A DNA stretch of 64,000 nucleotides from contig CAYVHU010000003.1 in assembly GCA_964451415.1 (NCBI GenBank), positions 124,001 through 188,000 on the forward strand, given 5' to 3'. The notes beneath the pieces are model-generated. The model was given only the letters and a program-made list of their open reading frames with translations, did no database searches and had not been told where the DNA came from. This DNA is from CAYVHU01 sp964451415. Its GTDB lineage: Bacteria > Pseudomonadota > Alphaproteobacteria > Rhodospirillales > Magnetovibrionaceae. Positions 51,387 to 59,868 of the stretch are shown piece after piece (position 1 is the stretch's first letter; every line of letters begins with the position of its first letter). The translations under genes and the position numbers were made by a program.

Positions 51387-51611
51387 ATGGCGACGCAAAT
51401 TCTTGATACCAAAGGTATGAACTGCCCCTTACCGATTCTGAAAACGAAAAAAGCCATCAAAGGCCTGAATGTTGGCGAAACCCTGGAAGTGCATTCCACC
51501 GATCCGGGGTCCGTGAAGGACATGGAAGCGTTTTGCAAATCGACCGGCAATAAATTGCTGGAAAGCAAAGAAGAAGGTAACGTGTACATCTATATGATTG
51601 AAAAAGCTTGA
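51387..51611 (+). CDS. tusA: TusA/SirA-family sulfur carrier
   Basis: 74 residues. LDTKGMNCPLPILKTKKAIK contains the CPxP motif with Cys13 as persulfide carrier; the GETLEVHSTDPGSVKDMEAFCKSTGN block is typical of the TusA found in sulfur oxidisers. AGAGAG upstream. It should accept sulfur from DsrE2 or a rhodanese and hand it to the cytoplasmic oxidation enzymes, not encoded in this window. Confidence 0.93.
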   Translation: MATQILDTKGMNCPLPILKTKKAIKGLNVGETLEVHSTDPGSVKDMEAFCKSTGNKLLESKEEGNVYIYMIEKA

Positions 51612-51685
51612 CGTTTTGACGGAGATAAAATCTCTGGGTTGCCTATAAACTTGGAGGTTTGCGATGATCGTGCCCCGGAACGGAC

Positions 51686-51735
51686 GCCCCGTTTCGGGGC
51701 AGAGTCGTCGACGGGTTCTTTATATTCGTTATAAT
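51686..51735 (+). promoter_or_regulatory. Hairpin and candidate promoter upstream of the SoxS-like gene
   Basis: GCCCCG-TTT-CGGGGC (51686-51700) may end the tusA transcript, without a T-run. TATAAT at 51730-51735 is a strong -10 with a weak -35 (TCGACG, 16-base spacer), 63 bases before the ATG at 51798. Confidence 0.4.
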
Positions 51736-51797
51736 AATGCTAAGGTGTCCTTCTGCCATGGCCGCCTGCTTTTTTTATGACCGAAGGATGACGATTC

Positions 51798-52187
51798 ATG
51801 AAGCGTATTGTGTACTTGGTTGCTGTATTATTAAGCCTTGCCGCATTCGCGCCGACGCAAAGCAATGCGGCGGAGCTGGTGTTCTTCTATGCGGTCGGGT
51901 GTCCCGTGTGCGCCCGGTGGGACAAGGAAGTCGGTAGCATTTACGACAAAACAGATGAAGCCAAACGCCTGCCGCTGCGCCGTCAAGACCTGCATAAAAA
52001 AAGACCCGCCGACCTCACTTTCATCAAGGGGGTTGTCTTCACGCCGACATTCGTTCTGGTTGAGGACGGAAAAGAGCTTGGCCGCATCGTCGGCTACGTG
52101 AGCGACTATTTCTTCTGGGGGCAAATTGATGGTTTGATCAAAACAATGGACATCGGTTCCAAGACGCCGGTGAGCGCTTCACAGTAA
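51798..52187 (+). CDS. soxS: Periplasmic thioredoxin-fold protein, SoxS-like
   Basis: 129 residues. Signal peptide 1-24 (LVAVLLSLAAFAPTQSNAA), then a thioredoxin fold with the active site CPVC (Cys35, Cys38) and the cis-Pro in VVFTPTFVLVEDGKELGRIVGY. Length and layout match SoxS, the oxidoreductase that keeps SoxY reduced and takes electrons from CcdA/SoxV. Proximity to the sox genes supports this. A different periplasmic thiol reductase is the alternative. Confidence 0.7.
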   Translation: MKRIVYLVAVLLSLAAFAPTQSNAAELVFFYAVGCPVCARWDKEVGSIYDKTDEAKRLPLRRQDLHKKRPADLTFIKGVVFTPTFVLVEDGKELGRIVGYVSDYFFWGQIDGLIKTMDIGSKTPVSASQ

Positions 52188-52320
52188 GCTGCGGGCGTTT
52201 TGGGACGCTAAATTCGTGTGGGGAACAAGGCTTGCTTTTGTCCTTTCTTAAGAAGACAATACGCGTATTCAGACCAAGGTGGAAATCGGCTTGTAGGGGT
52301 TGGGGAATTGAGACTCAAGT

Positions 52321-55300
52321 ATGTCTCGACGTCGCGATAAATCGGAACGATTGGGGCGTGCTGCGAAGAAAACGCAATCCGTTATCCCGACGCCGTCTGC
52401 ACTTCCGGCACAAGCTGACGTTGCGAGACCGCGTAATGGGGGGCGTGATGGGGGGCGTGATTGGGCGCGGCGTTTGTTCGACGGGCTCAAAACGGATCTG
52501 GCCGTTTATGTGGTCGGCGGGCGCATTCGCGACATCAATGCCAATGGCGCGGCTATGCTTGTGGGTGATGCGTCTGCGGAGAGTCTCCAGGGTCGTTTTT
52601 TCGCCGACTTTATCGATCGCGACCAGTTAATTACGGCGTTGCCCTTGCTTGCCGGAGAAACCGAGCCGGGCGAAGAGATTCGAGTGCGTCTCGTTCCTGC
52701 GGGGCGAGAGTCTCTGGAAGTTGCGATTTCCTCCTTTTTGCTGGACGAAGACGGCGAATGCGTCGCGTTACGCGCGCGGACCTTGCGTTCCGAATCCGAA
52801 AAACAATCTGATTCGTTTTTGTCAGGCGATCTGTACCGCTATTTGTTTGAGACCTCACAGGCGATGATTTGTGTGCTCGACAACAGCGGGTACATTTTGC
52901 TGGTCAATGAGTCGGGTTGGCGCACCTTGGGTTACGACAGCGCCGTCGGCATGGTGGGGCGACCCTTTTTGCATATTGTGCACCCCGACTATCACGGCGT
53001 GATGGAGGCCGGGCTGGATATTTTCGCGGCGGAGGCGGAGGCCCTGCCCATGAAATTTCTGCGGGCCGATGCAGAAATCCGCGACATGGAGGTTAAGTTT
53101 TCTCCCCTGGGCGATGGTCAGTTCATGGTCGAGGCCGTTGACATTACGGACCTCACCCACGCTGCGGAAATTCTGCAAGATCGCGAACAGCATCTGCGTG
53201 GAATTCTGGAAACCGTCGCTGACGCAATCATCACCATCAATATAAAAGGTGAGGTTTTGTCCTTCAACAAGGCTGCGGAGCATATTTTCGGCTACAAGGC
53301 CAGCGAGGTCCTGGGGAAAAACGTTTCCATGTTGGTTGGCGGTGCGCATGCCGATAAACACGATGAATATCTGGCGCATTACGGACGCACCGGTGAGAAG
53401 CACATTATCGACAAGGGCGGGCAGGAAGAACTCGGGCTACGTAAAGGTGGCGCGGAATTTTCCATGGAACTGTCCGTGACCGAATTGCATCATGGCTCGA
53501 AACGCTTTTTTACAGGCGTTATCCGCGACATTACCGAGCGCAAGCAAGCAGAGGCGCAACTCAAACGCGCCCATGACGAATTGGAGATGCGGGTTGAAGA
53601 GCGCACCTATGAGTTGACTCAGGAAATTCAAGAACGTCAGCATGCGGAGAAAAAGCTGCTTCTGGCCGGCGAGGTGATCGAAAGTCTGGCCGAAGGCGTC
53701 GCCATCATTGACCCCGATTTCCGCATCAGTTCTATCAATCCCGCTTTTACTGCGATTTCCGGTTACAAGCCCGATGATGTTGTCGGTCATTATCCCATTG
53801 ACCATACGGCCCTATCGCGTGATGGCGCCATGTTCGAGGACATGTGGCGCGGTTTGGAGGATAAAGGGCGCTGGGAGGGAGAGTATTGGAATCGCCACAA
53901 GGACGGCAAGGAGTATGCCGAACGCCTGTCCGTGACCGCCATAACCGACTTCACCGGTGAGGTTCAGCAATTCGCCGCCATTATCTCCGACATCACCAAG
54001 CGCAAGCAGGATGAAGAGCGGATCCTTTATCAGGCCAACTACGATTCCTTGACGGGTCTGCCGAACCGTTCTTTGTTTCTGGACCGGCTCAACCAGTCCA
54101 TCACGGCGATGGAACGCGCGGAACGGAATTTGGGGCTGTTGTTTGTCGACCTGGATGGTTTCAAGCTGGTGAACGATACCCTGGGCCATGACATTGGCGA
54201 CTTGTTGTTGAAGGAAACGGCGCGTCGTTTAGGGGCCTGCGTGCGTAACGGCGATACGGTTGCCCGTTTAGGCGGCGATGAATTCACGGTCATCATGCCC
54301 AGCTTGGATGAGCCCCACAACGCCCCCGTGGCCGCGCAGCGCATTCTCGATTCCTTGTCCGAACCGTTCTTGTTGGTTGGGCATGAGGCGTTTGTTTCCG
54401 CTTCCATCGGCATCACCATTTTCCCCGACGACGCCGCGGATGCCCAGGATCTTCTTAAAAATGCGGACGCGGCCATGTATCGCGCCAAGGAGCAAGGCAA
54501 AGCCAACTACCAGTTCTTCACCGCCGACATGAACGAAGAGGTGAAGGAACGAATGAAGGTGAAAAACGGTCTTTCCAAGGCCTTGGAAAACGATGAATTC
54601 ATTTTGTTGTATCAGCCCAAAATGAACCTGAAAACGAATCAGGTGACGGGGGTGGAAGCTCTCATTCGCTGGCAAAGTCCGGATTTGGGCCTCGTCAGTC
54701 CGGTGAGGTTCATCCCCGTTTTGGAAGAAACGGGTTTGGTTGTCGATGTTGGGGAATGGGCCATTCGCACCGCCTGCCGACAGCATCAAGATTGGATTTC
54801 TCAAGGGTTGCCGCCAATTCCCGTGGCGGTCAACTTGTCGGCGCGCCAACTGCGCGAGCCGACTTTTGTGGCCATCGTCAAGCGCGCGCTGAGAGACACC
54901 GGTCTGCCCGTCCATATGCTGGAAATCGAAATTACCGAAAGCATGTTGATGAGCGATGCGCCGAACATTGTTGTCGCCCTGGAAGAACTGCACGACCTGG
55001 GCGTTCGCGTCTCAATGGACGATTTCGGGACGGGGTATTCGTCGTTGAGTTATCTCAAGCGTTTTCCCATCGACACCATCAAGATCGACCAGTCCTTTGT
55101 TGCCGATATCGACGCCAGTACCGACGATGCGGTGATCATTCGCACCATCATCAATATGGGGCGAACGCTCAATCGCAAAGTCATCGCCGAAGGCGTTGAA
55201 ACGCACCAACAACTGGAAATTCTCAAGTCCTATAATTGCGATGAGATCCAAGGGTACCTTTTTTCCCGGCCTTTAAGGGCGGATGTTTTCACAACATTCA

Positions 55301-55341
55301 TGCGCGAACGTATGGGCGAGCAGATGCGCGACACGATATAG
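52321..55341 (+). CDS. PAS-GGDEF-EAL cyclic di-GMP signalling protein
   Basis: 1006 residues, no obvious membrane helix. The N-terminus is basic and low complexity (1-50). Sensory PAS-like domains at about 55-150, 175-285, 295-400 (IKGEVLSFNKAAEHIFGY, then ITERKQAEAQ) and 445-560 (FRISSINPAFTAISGY, ITKRKQDEER), linked by a coiled coil near 400-440. GGDEF domain about 565-735 with intact active site GGDEF (651-655). EAL domain about 745-1000 with EAL at 779-781, ITESMLMSD, DDFGTGYSSLSYL and EGVET. Both catalytic cores look complete, so it could make or break cyclic di-GMP. It follows the sulfur genes but in its own unit. Confidence 0.95.
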   Translation: MSRRRDKSERLGRAAKKTQSVIPTPSALPAQADVARPRNGGRDGGRDWARRLFDGLKTDLAVYVVGGRIRDINANGAAMLVGDASAESLQGRFFADFIDRDQLITALPLLAGETEPGEEIRVRLVPAGRESLEVAISSFLLDEDGECVALRARTLRSESEKQSDSFLSGDLYRYLFETSQAMICVLDNSGYILLVNESGWRTLGYDSAVGMVGRPFLHIVHPDYHGVMEAGLDIFAAEAEALPMKFLRADAEIRDMEVKFSPLGDGQFMVEAVDITDLTHAAEILQDREQHLRGILETVADAIITINIKGEVLSFNKAAEHIFGYKASEVLGKNVSMLVGGAHADKHDEYLAHYGRTGEKHIIDKGGQEELGLRKGGAEFSMELSVTELHHGSKRFFTGVIRDITERKQAEAQLKRAHDELEMRVEERTYELTQEIQERQHAEKKLLLAGEVIESLAEGVAIIDPDFRISSINPAFTAISGYKPDDVVGHYPIDHTALSRDGAMFEDMWRGLEDKGRWEGEYWNRHKDGKEYAERLSVTAITDFTGEVQQFAAIISDITKRKQDEERILYQANYDSLTGLPNRSLFLDRLNQSITAMERAERNLGLLFVDLDGFKLVNDTLGHDIGDLLLKETARRLGACVRNGDTVARLGGDEFTVIMPSLDEPHNAPVAAQRILDSLSEPFLLVGHEAFVSASIGITIFPDDAADAQDLLKNADAAMYRAKEQGKANYQFFTADMNEEVKERMKVKNGLSKALENDEFILLYQPKMNLKTNQVTGVEALIRWQSPDLGLVSPVRFIPVLEETGLVVDVGEWAIRTACRQHQDWISQGLPPIPVAVNLSARQLREPTFVAIVKRALRDTGLPVHMLEIEITESMLMSDAPNIVVALEELHDLGVRVSMDDFGTGYSSLSYLKRFPIDTIKIDQSFVADIDASTDDAVIIRTIINMGRTLNRKVIAEGVETHQQLEILKSYNCDEIQGYLFSRPLRADVFTTFMRERMGEQMRDTI

Positions 55342-55349
55342 CCTGCATT

Positions 55350-55880
55350 TTATGTCGATACTTCCGAGAATTCATAGGACAAGCCCAGTTCTCCAGCCGT
55401 GTTGGCGATGGTGGCCAGGCAGGTCTGAGCCTTGTCTCGGGGAATGGCTACGGCGGCTGAGATGACGTAATTGTGACGGTTTTCACCGGGCGCGCGTTCT
55501 GAATTCAGACGTACGATATTGGCGTCGAATTGCTCGAATACCTCGCACAGGCGCGCCATGAGGCCGGGATTGTCGCCGCCGGAGATCGTCATCGTGTGGG
55601 TGATCGTTTCCGAAGCTGCGGTGGTGGTGCTCAAGGCGAAATGAGACACCTTGACTTCGGCCTGGTCCAGCACGCTCAAGGCCTGTAGCTCGCGTTTTAA
55701 GGTTTGCAGGTCCATGTCGTGCGCAAATTCGCAGATGGCGGTAAATTCCGCGCCGCCGCCCAGAACGGCGAAGGCGGTGTCGCCCAGATTTGCTCCCAAA
55801 TCGTACAGACGGGCGGTGATTGCGGATACGAACCCGATGCGATCGGGCCCGGTAACGGAAACAAGTGCGCTTAAGGACAT
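55350..55880 (-). CDS. GcvR-like protein with two ACT domains
   Basis: 176 residues. Two ACT domains: SALVSVTGPDRIGFVSAITARL (first) and ITHTMTISGGDNPGLMARLCEVFEQF (second). Related to GcvR, the glycine-cleavage repressor accessory, and to other small amino-acid-binding ACT proteins. Neighbours give no hint of ligand. Convergent with the GGDEF-EAL gene, 8 bases apart. Confidence 0.85.
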   Translation of the reverse strand: MSLSALVSVTGPDRIGFVSAITARLYDLGANLGDTAFAVLGGGAEFTAICEFAHDMDLQTLKRELQALSVLDQAEVKVSHFALSTTTAASETITHTMTISGGDNPGLMARLCEVFEQFDANIVRLNSERAPGENRHNYVISAAVAIPRDKAQTCLATIANTAGELGLSYEFSEVST

Positions 55881-55949
55881 AAAAACAATCCAATGTTAAA
55901 GGTGAATTTCACGGTATTATACTCCCTTGACGCTCGGAGAGAAAAGCGG

Positions 55950-56672
55950 ATGCGTTTGATTGTCGGGATGATTTTGCTTTTGGGGCTGCTGGTTCCGCTT
56001 GGCGTTGGGGCGCAGGAACGCGGCGTGCGTCTCGACGATCTTGTGGATCACTTCGCAAAGGTGGTTTTTGGTGCCGAAATGCCGGAACTGGCGACACAGC
56101 CTGCGGTCATTTCGAAATGGCGTGGCCTTGTCGCGATCAAGGTGCAAGGACGTTCGACCCCGCGCCTGATCGCTTTGGCCAGCCGCCATATCAAGCGCAT
56201 CTCGCAACTGACAGGCATTGCCTTTCGCAGCTTTCAACCGGGGGAAAAGCGACAAAGCATCGATTTGGTGTTTCTCAAACGCGCCGAGATGGGCAACATC
56301 AAGGGAGCGAACCTGGATCGGAATGTCATTCGAGCGATGGCGAACGACCCAAGTATGGCATGTTATTTTCTGGCTTGGCACAACCCGCCGGAGCGAATCG
56401 TCAAGGCCCTTGTGGTGGTCGATGTCGAACACTCCGATGACAGCATCGATTCATGTCTGCTGGAGGACCTGACCCAGGTCATGGGACTGCCCAACGATGT
56501 CGAGAGTCCCTGGCCCAGTATTTTCGCGCAGCACGATCAGCTTATCGCCTACTCGAAATGGGATGAACTTTACCTGCGCACCTTGTACGATCCGCGTTTG
56601 AAGCCCGGGATGAACGAAGCCCAGGCTCGGGTCGTGGTGCGGAAAATTTTTGCCAAGGCTTTGGCGCGCTAA
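55950..56672 (+). CDS. DUF2927 secreted protein
   Basis: 240 residues from the ATG at 55950 (GGAGAGAAAAG upstream). Signal peptide about 1-22. The DUF2927 region contains SCLLEDLTQVMGLPNDVESPWPSIFAQHD and LYLRTLYDPRLKPGMNEAQA, reminiscent of metalloprotease-like domains but without a clear HExxH. Periplasmic role unknown. Followed 22 bases later by the DUF502 gene. Confidence 0.82.
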   Translation: MRLIVGMILLLGLLVPLGVGAQERGVRLDDLVDHFAKVVFGAEMPELATQPAVISKWRGLVAIKVQGRSTPRLIALASRHIKRISQLTGIAFRSFQPGEKRQSIDLVFLKRAEMGNIKGANLDRNVIRAMANDPSMACYFLAWHNPPERIVKALVVVDVEHSDDSIDSCLLEDLTQVMGLPNDVESPWPSIFAQHDQLIAYSKWDELYLRTLYDPRLKPGMNEAQARVVVRKIFAKALAR

Positions 56673-56694
56673 GGCGCAAACTTATGGACATCCT

Positions 56695-57462
56695 ATGAAC
56701 GACGAACCGAATCCCGCTCCCGAAAGTGCTAAACACAACGAAACCGTCCCCGTGCCCAGGATCGCGTTTATGGCGCGTATGCGCACGTATTTTATCGCGG
56801 GAATCCTTATCACCGCGCCGATTTCCATTACGGTGTATCTCGCCTGGACGTTCATCGCCTATGTGGACAGCAAGGTCACGCCGCTGATCCCTGTACAATA
56901 CAACCCCGAAACCTATATGCCCATCGGTGTACCGGGTTTCGGCGTGGTGGTGGTGGTTTTGGGGCTGACCTTGATCGGTGCGTTGACGGCGGGCTTCGTG
57001 GGGCGGTTTTTCCAGCGGGTGTGGGAACGCATTATGGGAAAGGTGCCTGTATTGCGGGGCATCTATATGGCGCTCAAGCAAATTCTGGAAACCATTCTCG
57101 CCCAGAAATCCACGGCCTTTCGCGAAGCGGTTCTGGTTGAATATCCGCGTCGCGGTATGTGGGTGATCGCCTTTATCACCGGTAAGACCGAGGGTGAGGT
57201 GCAAAACCTGACCGAACGCGAAGTGATTAACGTGTTCGTCCCCACCACGCCGAACCCGACCTCCGGTTTTTTGATTTTCGTGCCCAAGGAAGACACCGTG
57301 AAGTTGTTCATGAATGTTGAAGAGGCGTTGAAAATGGTCATTTCCGGCGGCATTATCACGCCGCCCGACCGGCGCACGGCGCAACAGCGCGCGAAAGCGG
57401 TCATTTCCTCAAGCGAGACACCTTTGAGCGGGAAGATCGTTACCCCGAGCGCAGAAACCTGA
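56695..57462 (+). CDS. DUF502 family membrane protein
   Basis: 255 residues. Two membrane helices (about 20-43 and 78-105) and a conserved cytoplasmic part with GKVPVLRGIYMALKQILETI, FREAVLVEYPRRGMWVIAFITG and VFVPTTPNPTSGFLIFVPKEDT, diagnostic for DUF502. Function unknown. Its 3' end overlaps the convergent recG gene by 23 bases. DUF502 next to recG and mfd is a known alphaproteobacterial neighbourhood as I recall it. Confidence 0.9.
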   Translation: MNDEPNPAPESAKHNETVPVPRIAFMARMRTYFIAGILITAPISITVYLAWTFIAYVDSKVTPLIPVQYNPETYMPIGVPGFGVVVVVLGLTLIGALTAGFVGRFFQRVWERIMGKVPVLRGIYMALKQILETILAQKSTAFREAVLVEYPRRGMWVIAFITGKTEGEVQNLTEREVINVFVPTTPNPTSGFLIFVPKEDTVKLFMNVEEALKMVISGGIITPPDRRTAQQRAKAVISSSETPLSGKIVTPSAET

Positions 57463-59524
57463 TTGCGCCGTCGCGTTCGAATAGATACAGAAGTGTGCGC
57501 AATGCTTCACCGCGTTCGGTTTTTAAATCCGGATCGCTTTCCAAGATCAGTTTGGCGTCGTCGGACGCCATGGCAAGCAGGCTTTGGTGCGCCTCAAGAT
57601 TGGCCATGCGAAATTCCGGCAGGCCGCTTTGGCGTGTGCCCAGCAGTTCGCCTGCGCCGCGCAACTTCAAATCTTCTTCCGCGATACGAAAACCGTCGTC
57701 GGTTTCACGCAGGATTTCCAACCTCTTTTTTGCGGTTTGCCCCAACGGTGGTTGGTAGACCAGCAAACACGACGAGGCATCGGTTCCGCGTCCGATGCGA
57801 CCGCGCAGCTGATGCAGTTGGGCGAGACCGAAGCGCTCGGCGTGTTCCACCACCATGATCGTGGCTTCGGGAACGTCGACACCGACTTCGATCACCGTGG
57901 TGGCGACCAAAATGGACAGGGTTCCGTTTTGGAAGGCGTCCATGACGGCATCCTTGTCCTTGCCTTTCATGCGCCCGTGCAGCAGGCCGACGCGATCTGG
58001 GCCAAAGCGCGCCTGAAGATGCGCATGGCGGTCCGCGACGGCGGCCAGATCCAGATTTTCATTTTCCTCGATGAGGGGGCAGACCCAGTAAATGCGTGCC
58101 CCCTCGTTCACTTTGCGCGCAATGCCGTCAATGATGGATGGCAGTTTGGACGAAGGAAAGACGCGTGTGTCTACCGGCTGGCGGCCCGCCGGTTTGTCGC
58201 GTAGGCGCGAAACGTCCATGTCGCCATAGGCGGTGAGCATCAAGGTGCGTGGGATCGGGGTCGCGCTCATCACCAGAACGTCCATGGCCTCGCCCTTGGC
58301 CGTGAGTTCCAGGCGTTGATGGACACCGAAGCGGTGCTGTTCGTCGATCACCGCCAGTTTCAAGTCTGCAAACACGACATCCTTTTGAAACAGGGCATGC
58401 GTGCCCACTGCGATTTTGATGTCACCATTGCGCAGTCCGTCCAGAATTCCTGCGCGGGTTTTGCCTTTTTCACGTCCGCTGAGAATGGCAACCTTGATGT
58501 TCGCGTTTGAGCATATCGCTTCGATGGTCTTGAAGTGCTGGCGCGCGAGGATTTCGGTCGGTGCCATGATCGCCGCCTGTCCTCCGGCTTCCAGCGCCAC
58601 CAGCGCCGCCAGCAGGGCCACCACGGTTTTTCCCGAACCGACATCGCCTTGCAGCAAGCGCAGCATGCGCAGATCGCTCGCCATATCGGCGATGATTTCG
58701 CCCAAAGCGGTTTCCTGCGAAGACGTCAGGGTGAAGGGCAGAGCGTTCCGTATTTTGCGTCGCAGATGACCGTCGCCTGTGAGGGCGCGGCCCTTGGCGC
58801 GGCGTAATCCCCGGCGCACCAACGCCAGCGCCAGTTGATTGGCGAGCAATTCGTCGTATGCCAGACGCATGCGTGCGGGGGCGTCAGGTTCCAGGTCCGC
58901 CGGTATTTGCGGGCTATGCGCGGTTTGTACGGCCTTGTCCCATGTCAGCCATTGGCGTTGGCGCATCATGTTCGCATCATGCCACTCCGGGAGGTCAGGC
59001 ACGTCTTCCAGCGCCGCGCGGACGGTCTTTCCCAGCACCTTTTGCGACACGCTGTGGGTGAGGCGATACACCGGTTCCAGGTGCAGAATTTGCGCTTTTT
59101 CCTCGACTTTGACGATGTGATCGGGGTGCGCCATCTGCACCTCATCGCCATAGTGTTCCACCAGGCCCGAGACGACGCGCACCTCACCTTCGGGAAGGTG
59201 TTTGCGCAGGTAATCGCCGTGCGCATGAAAATACGTCAGCACCAACGCGCCTGTTTCATCTTCGCAGATCACGCGGTACGGGCGGCGGCGATCGGGGGCT
59301 GGAATATGTTGGCGCACGCGCACCGTGAGGGTGGCGATGCGTCCCGCTACGGCTTCGCCCACGCGCGGCTCAAAGGTACGGTCCACATAGGCATTGGGCA
59401 GATGCCACAAAAGATCGACGACATGGGGACCGGCCAGACGGGCCAGGGCCGCATCCAGCTTGGGTCCGACGCCTTTCAGCGCCCCATTGGTCTTGAACAG
59501 GGGATAGAGAATCCGTGGCCGCAT
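57440..59524 (-). CDS. recG: ATP-dependent DNA helicase RecG
   Basis: Branch-migrating helicase for stalled forks, 694 residues from MRPRILYPLF. N-terminal wedge/OB domain (about 1-240), Walker A LLQGDVGSGKTVVALLA, DEQH box AVIDEQHRFGVHQR, SATPIPRTLMLTAYGD, and the C-terminal motifs VATTVIEVGVDVPEAT, HAERFGLAQLHQLRGRIGRG. RecG and Mfd share this C-terminal relay motif and are neighbours here. Confidence 0.97.
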   Translation of the reverse strand: MRPRILYPLFKTNGALKGVGPKLDAALARLAGPHVVDLLWHLPNAYVDRTFEPRVGEAVAGRIATLTVRVRQHIPAPDRRRPYRVICEDETGALVLTYFHAHGDYLRKHLPEGEVRVVSGLVEHYGDEVQMAHPDHIVKVEEKAQILHLEPVYRLTHSVSQKVLGKTVRAALEDVPDLPEWHDANMMRQRQWLTWDKAVQTAHSPQIPADLEPDAPARMRLAYDELLANQLALALVRRGLRRAKGRALTGDGHLRRKIRNALPFTLTSSQETALGEIIADMASDLRMLRLLQGDVGSGKTVVALLAALVALEAGGQAAIMAPTEILARQHFKTIEAICSNANIKVAILSGREKGKTRAGILDGLRNGDIKIAVGTHALFQKDVVFADLKLAVIDEQHRFGVHQRLELTAKGEAMDVLVMSATPIPRTLMLTAYGDMDVSRLRDKPAGRQPVDTRVFPSSKLPSIIDGIARKVNEGARIYWVCPLIEENENLDLAAVADRHAHLQARFGPDRVGLLHGRMKGKDKDAVMDAFQNGTLSILVATTVIEVGVDVPEATIMVVEHAERFGLAQLHQLRGRIGRGTDASSCLLVYQPPLGQTAKKRLEILRETDDGFRIAEEDLKLRGAGELLGTRQSGLPEFRMANLEAHQSLLAMASDDAKLILESDPDLKTERGEALRTLLYLFERDGAIRFLRSG

Positions 59525-59610
59525 GTTTCCCCCAAAAGCGCATGATGACATCCGTGATACAAAGATTTATACCTTTATCCGCCGTAGAAAACATCAACCG
59601 AAGTCTGTTC

Positions 59611-59868
59611 ATGAGTGATCCGAAAAAACGCCTGTTGTTCCATTGTTCTCATATGGGATCGAAGGAGAACGACATCTTGTTCGGCGCGTTCGCGCGGGCC
59701 TGTGTCGAGGATTTGAACGATACAGACATCGCGGATATGGAATCCTTGTTGACCAACAACGACGTAGATCTGCTCAACTGGGTGCTTGGCAAGGCGGACG
59801 TTCCGCAATGTTGGGATACGCCCGTCCTGCGTCGTTTGCAGGCGTTCAGCAAGGGACGCGGCGTGTGA
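59611..59868 (+). CDS. sdhE: Succinate dehydrogenase flavinylation factor SdhE
   Basis: 85 residues from the ATG at 59611. KRLLFHCSHMGSKENDILFGAFA holds the family motif, normally RG..E, here MGSKEND: the Arg of RGxxE is replaced by Met, the Gly and Glu remain. LLTNNDVDLLNWVLGK follows. Assists covalent FAD attachment to SdhA. The stop overlaps the GTG start of mfd. Confidence 0.9.
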   Translation: MSDPKKRLLFHCSHMGSKENDILFGAFARACVEDLNDTDIADMESLLTNNDVDLLNWVLGKADVPQCWDTPVLRRLQAFSKGRGV

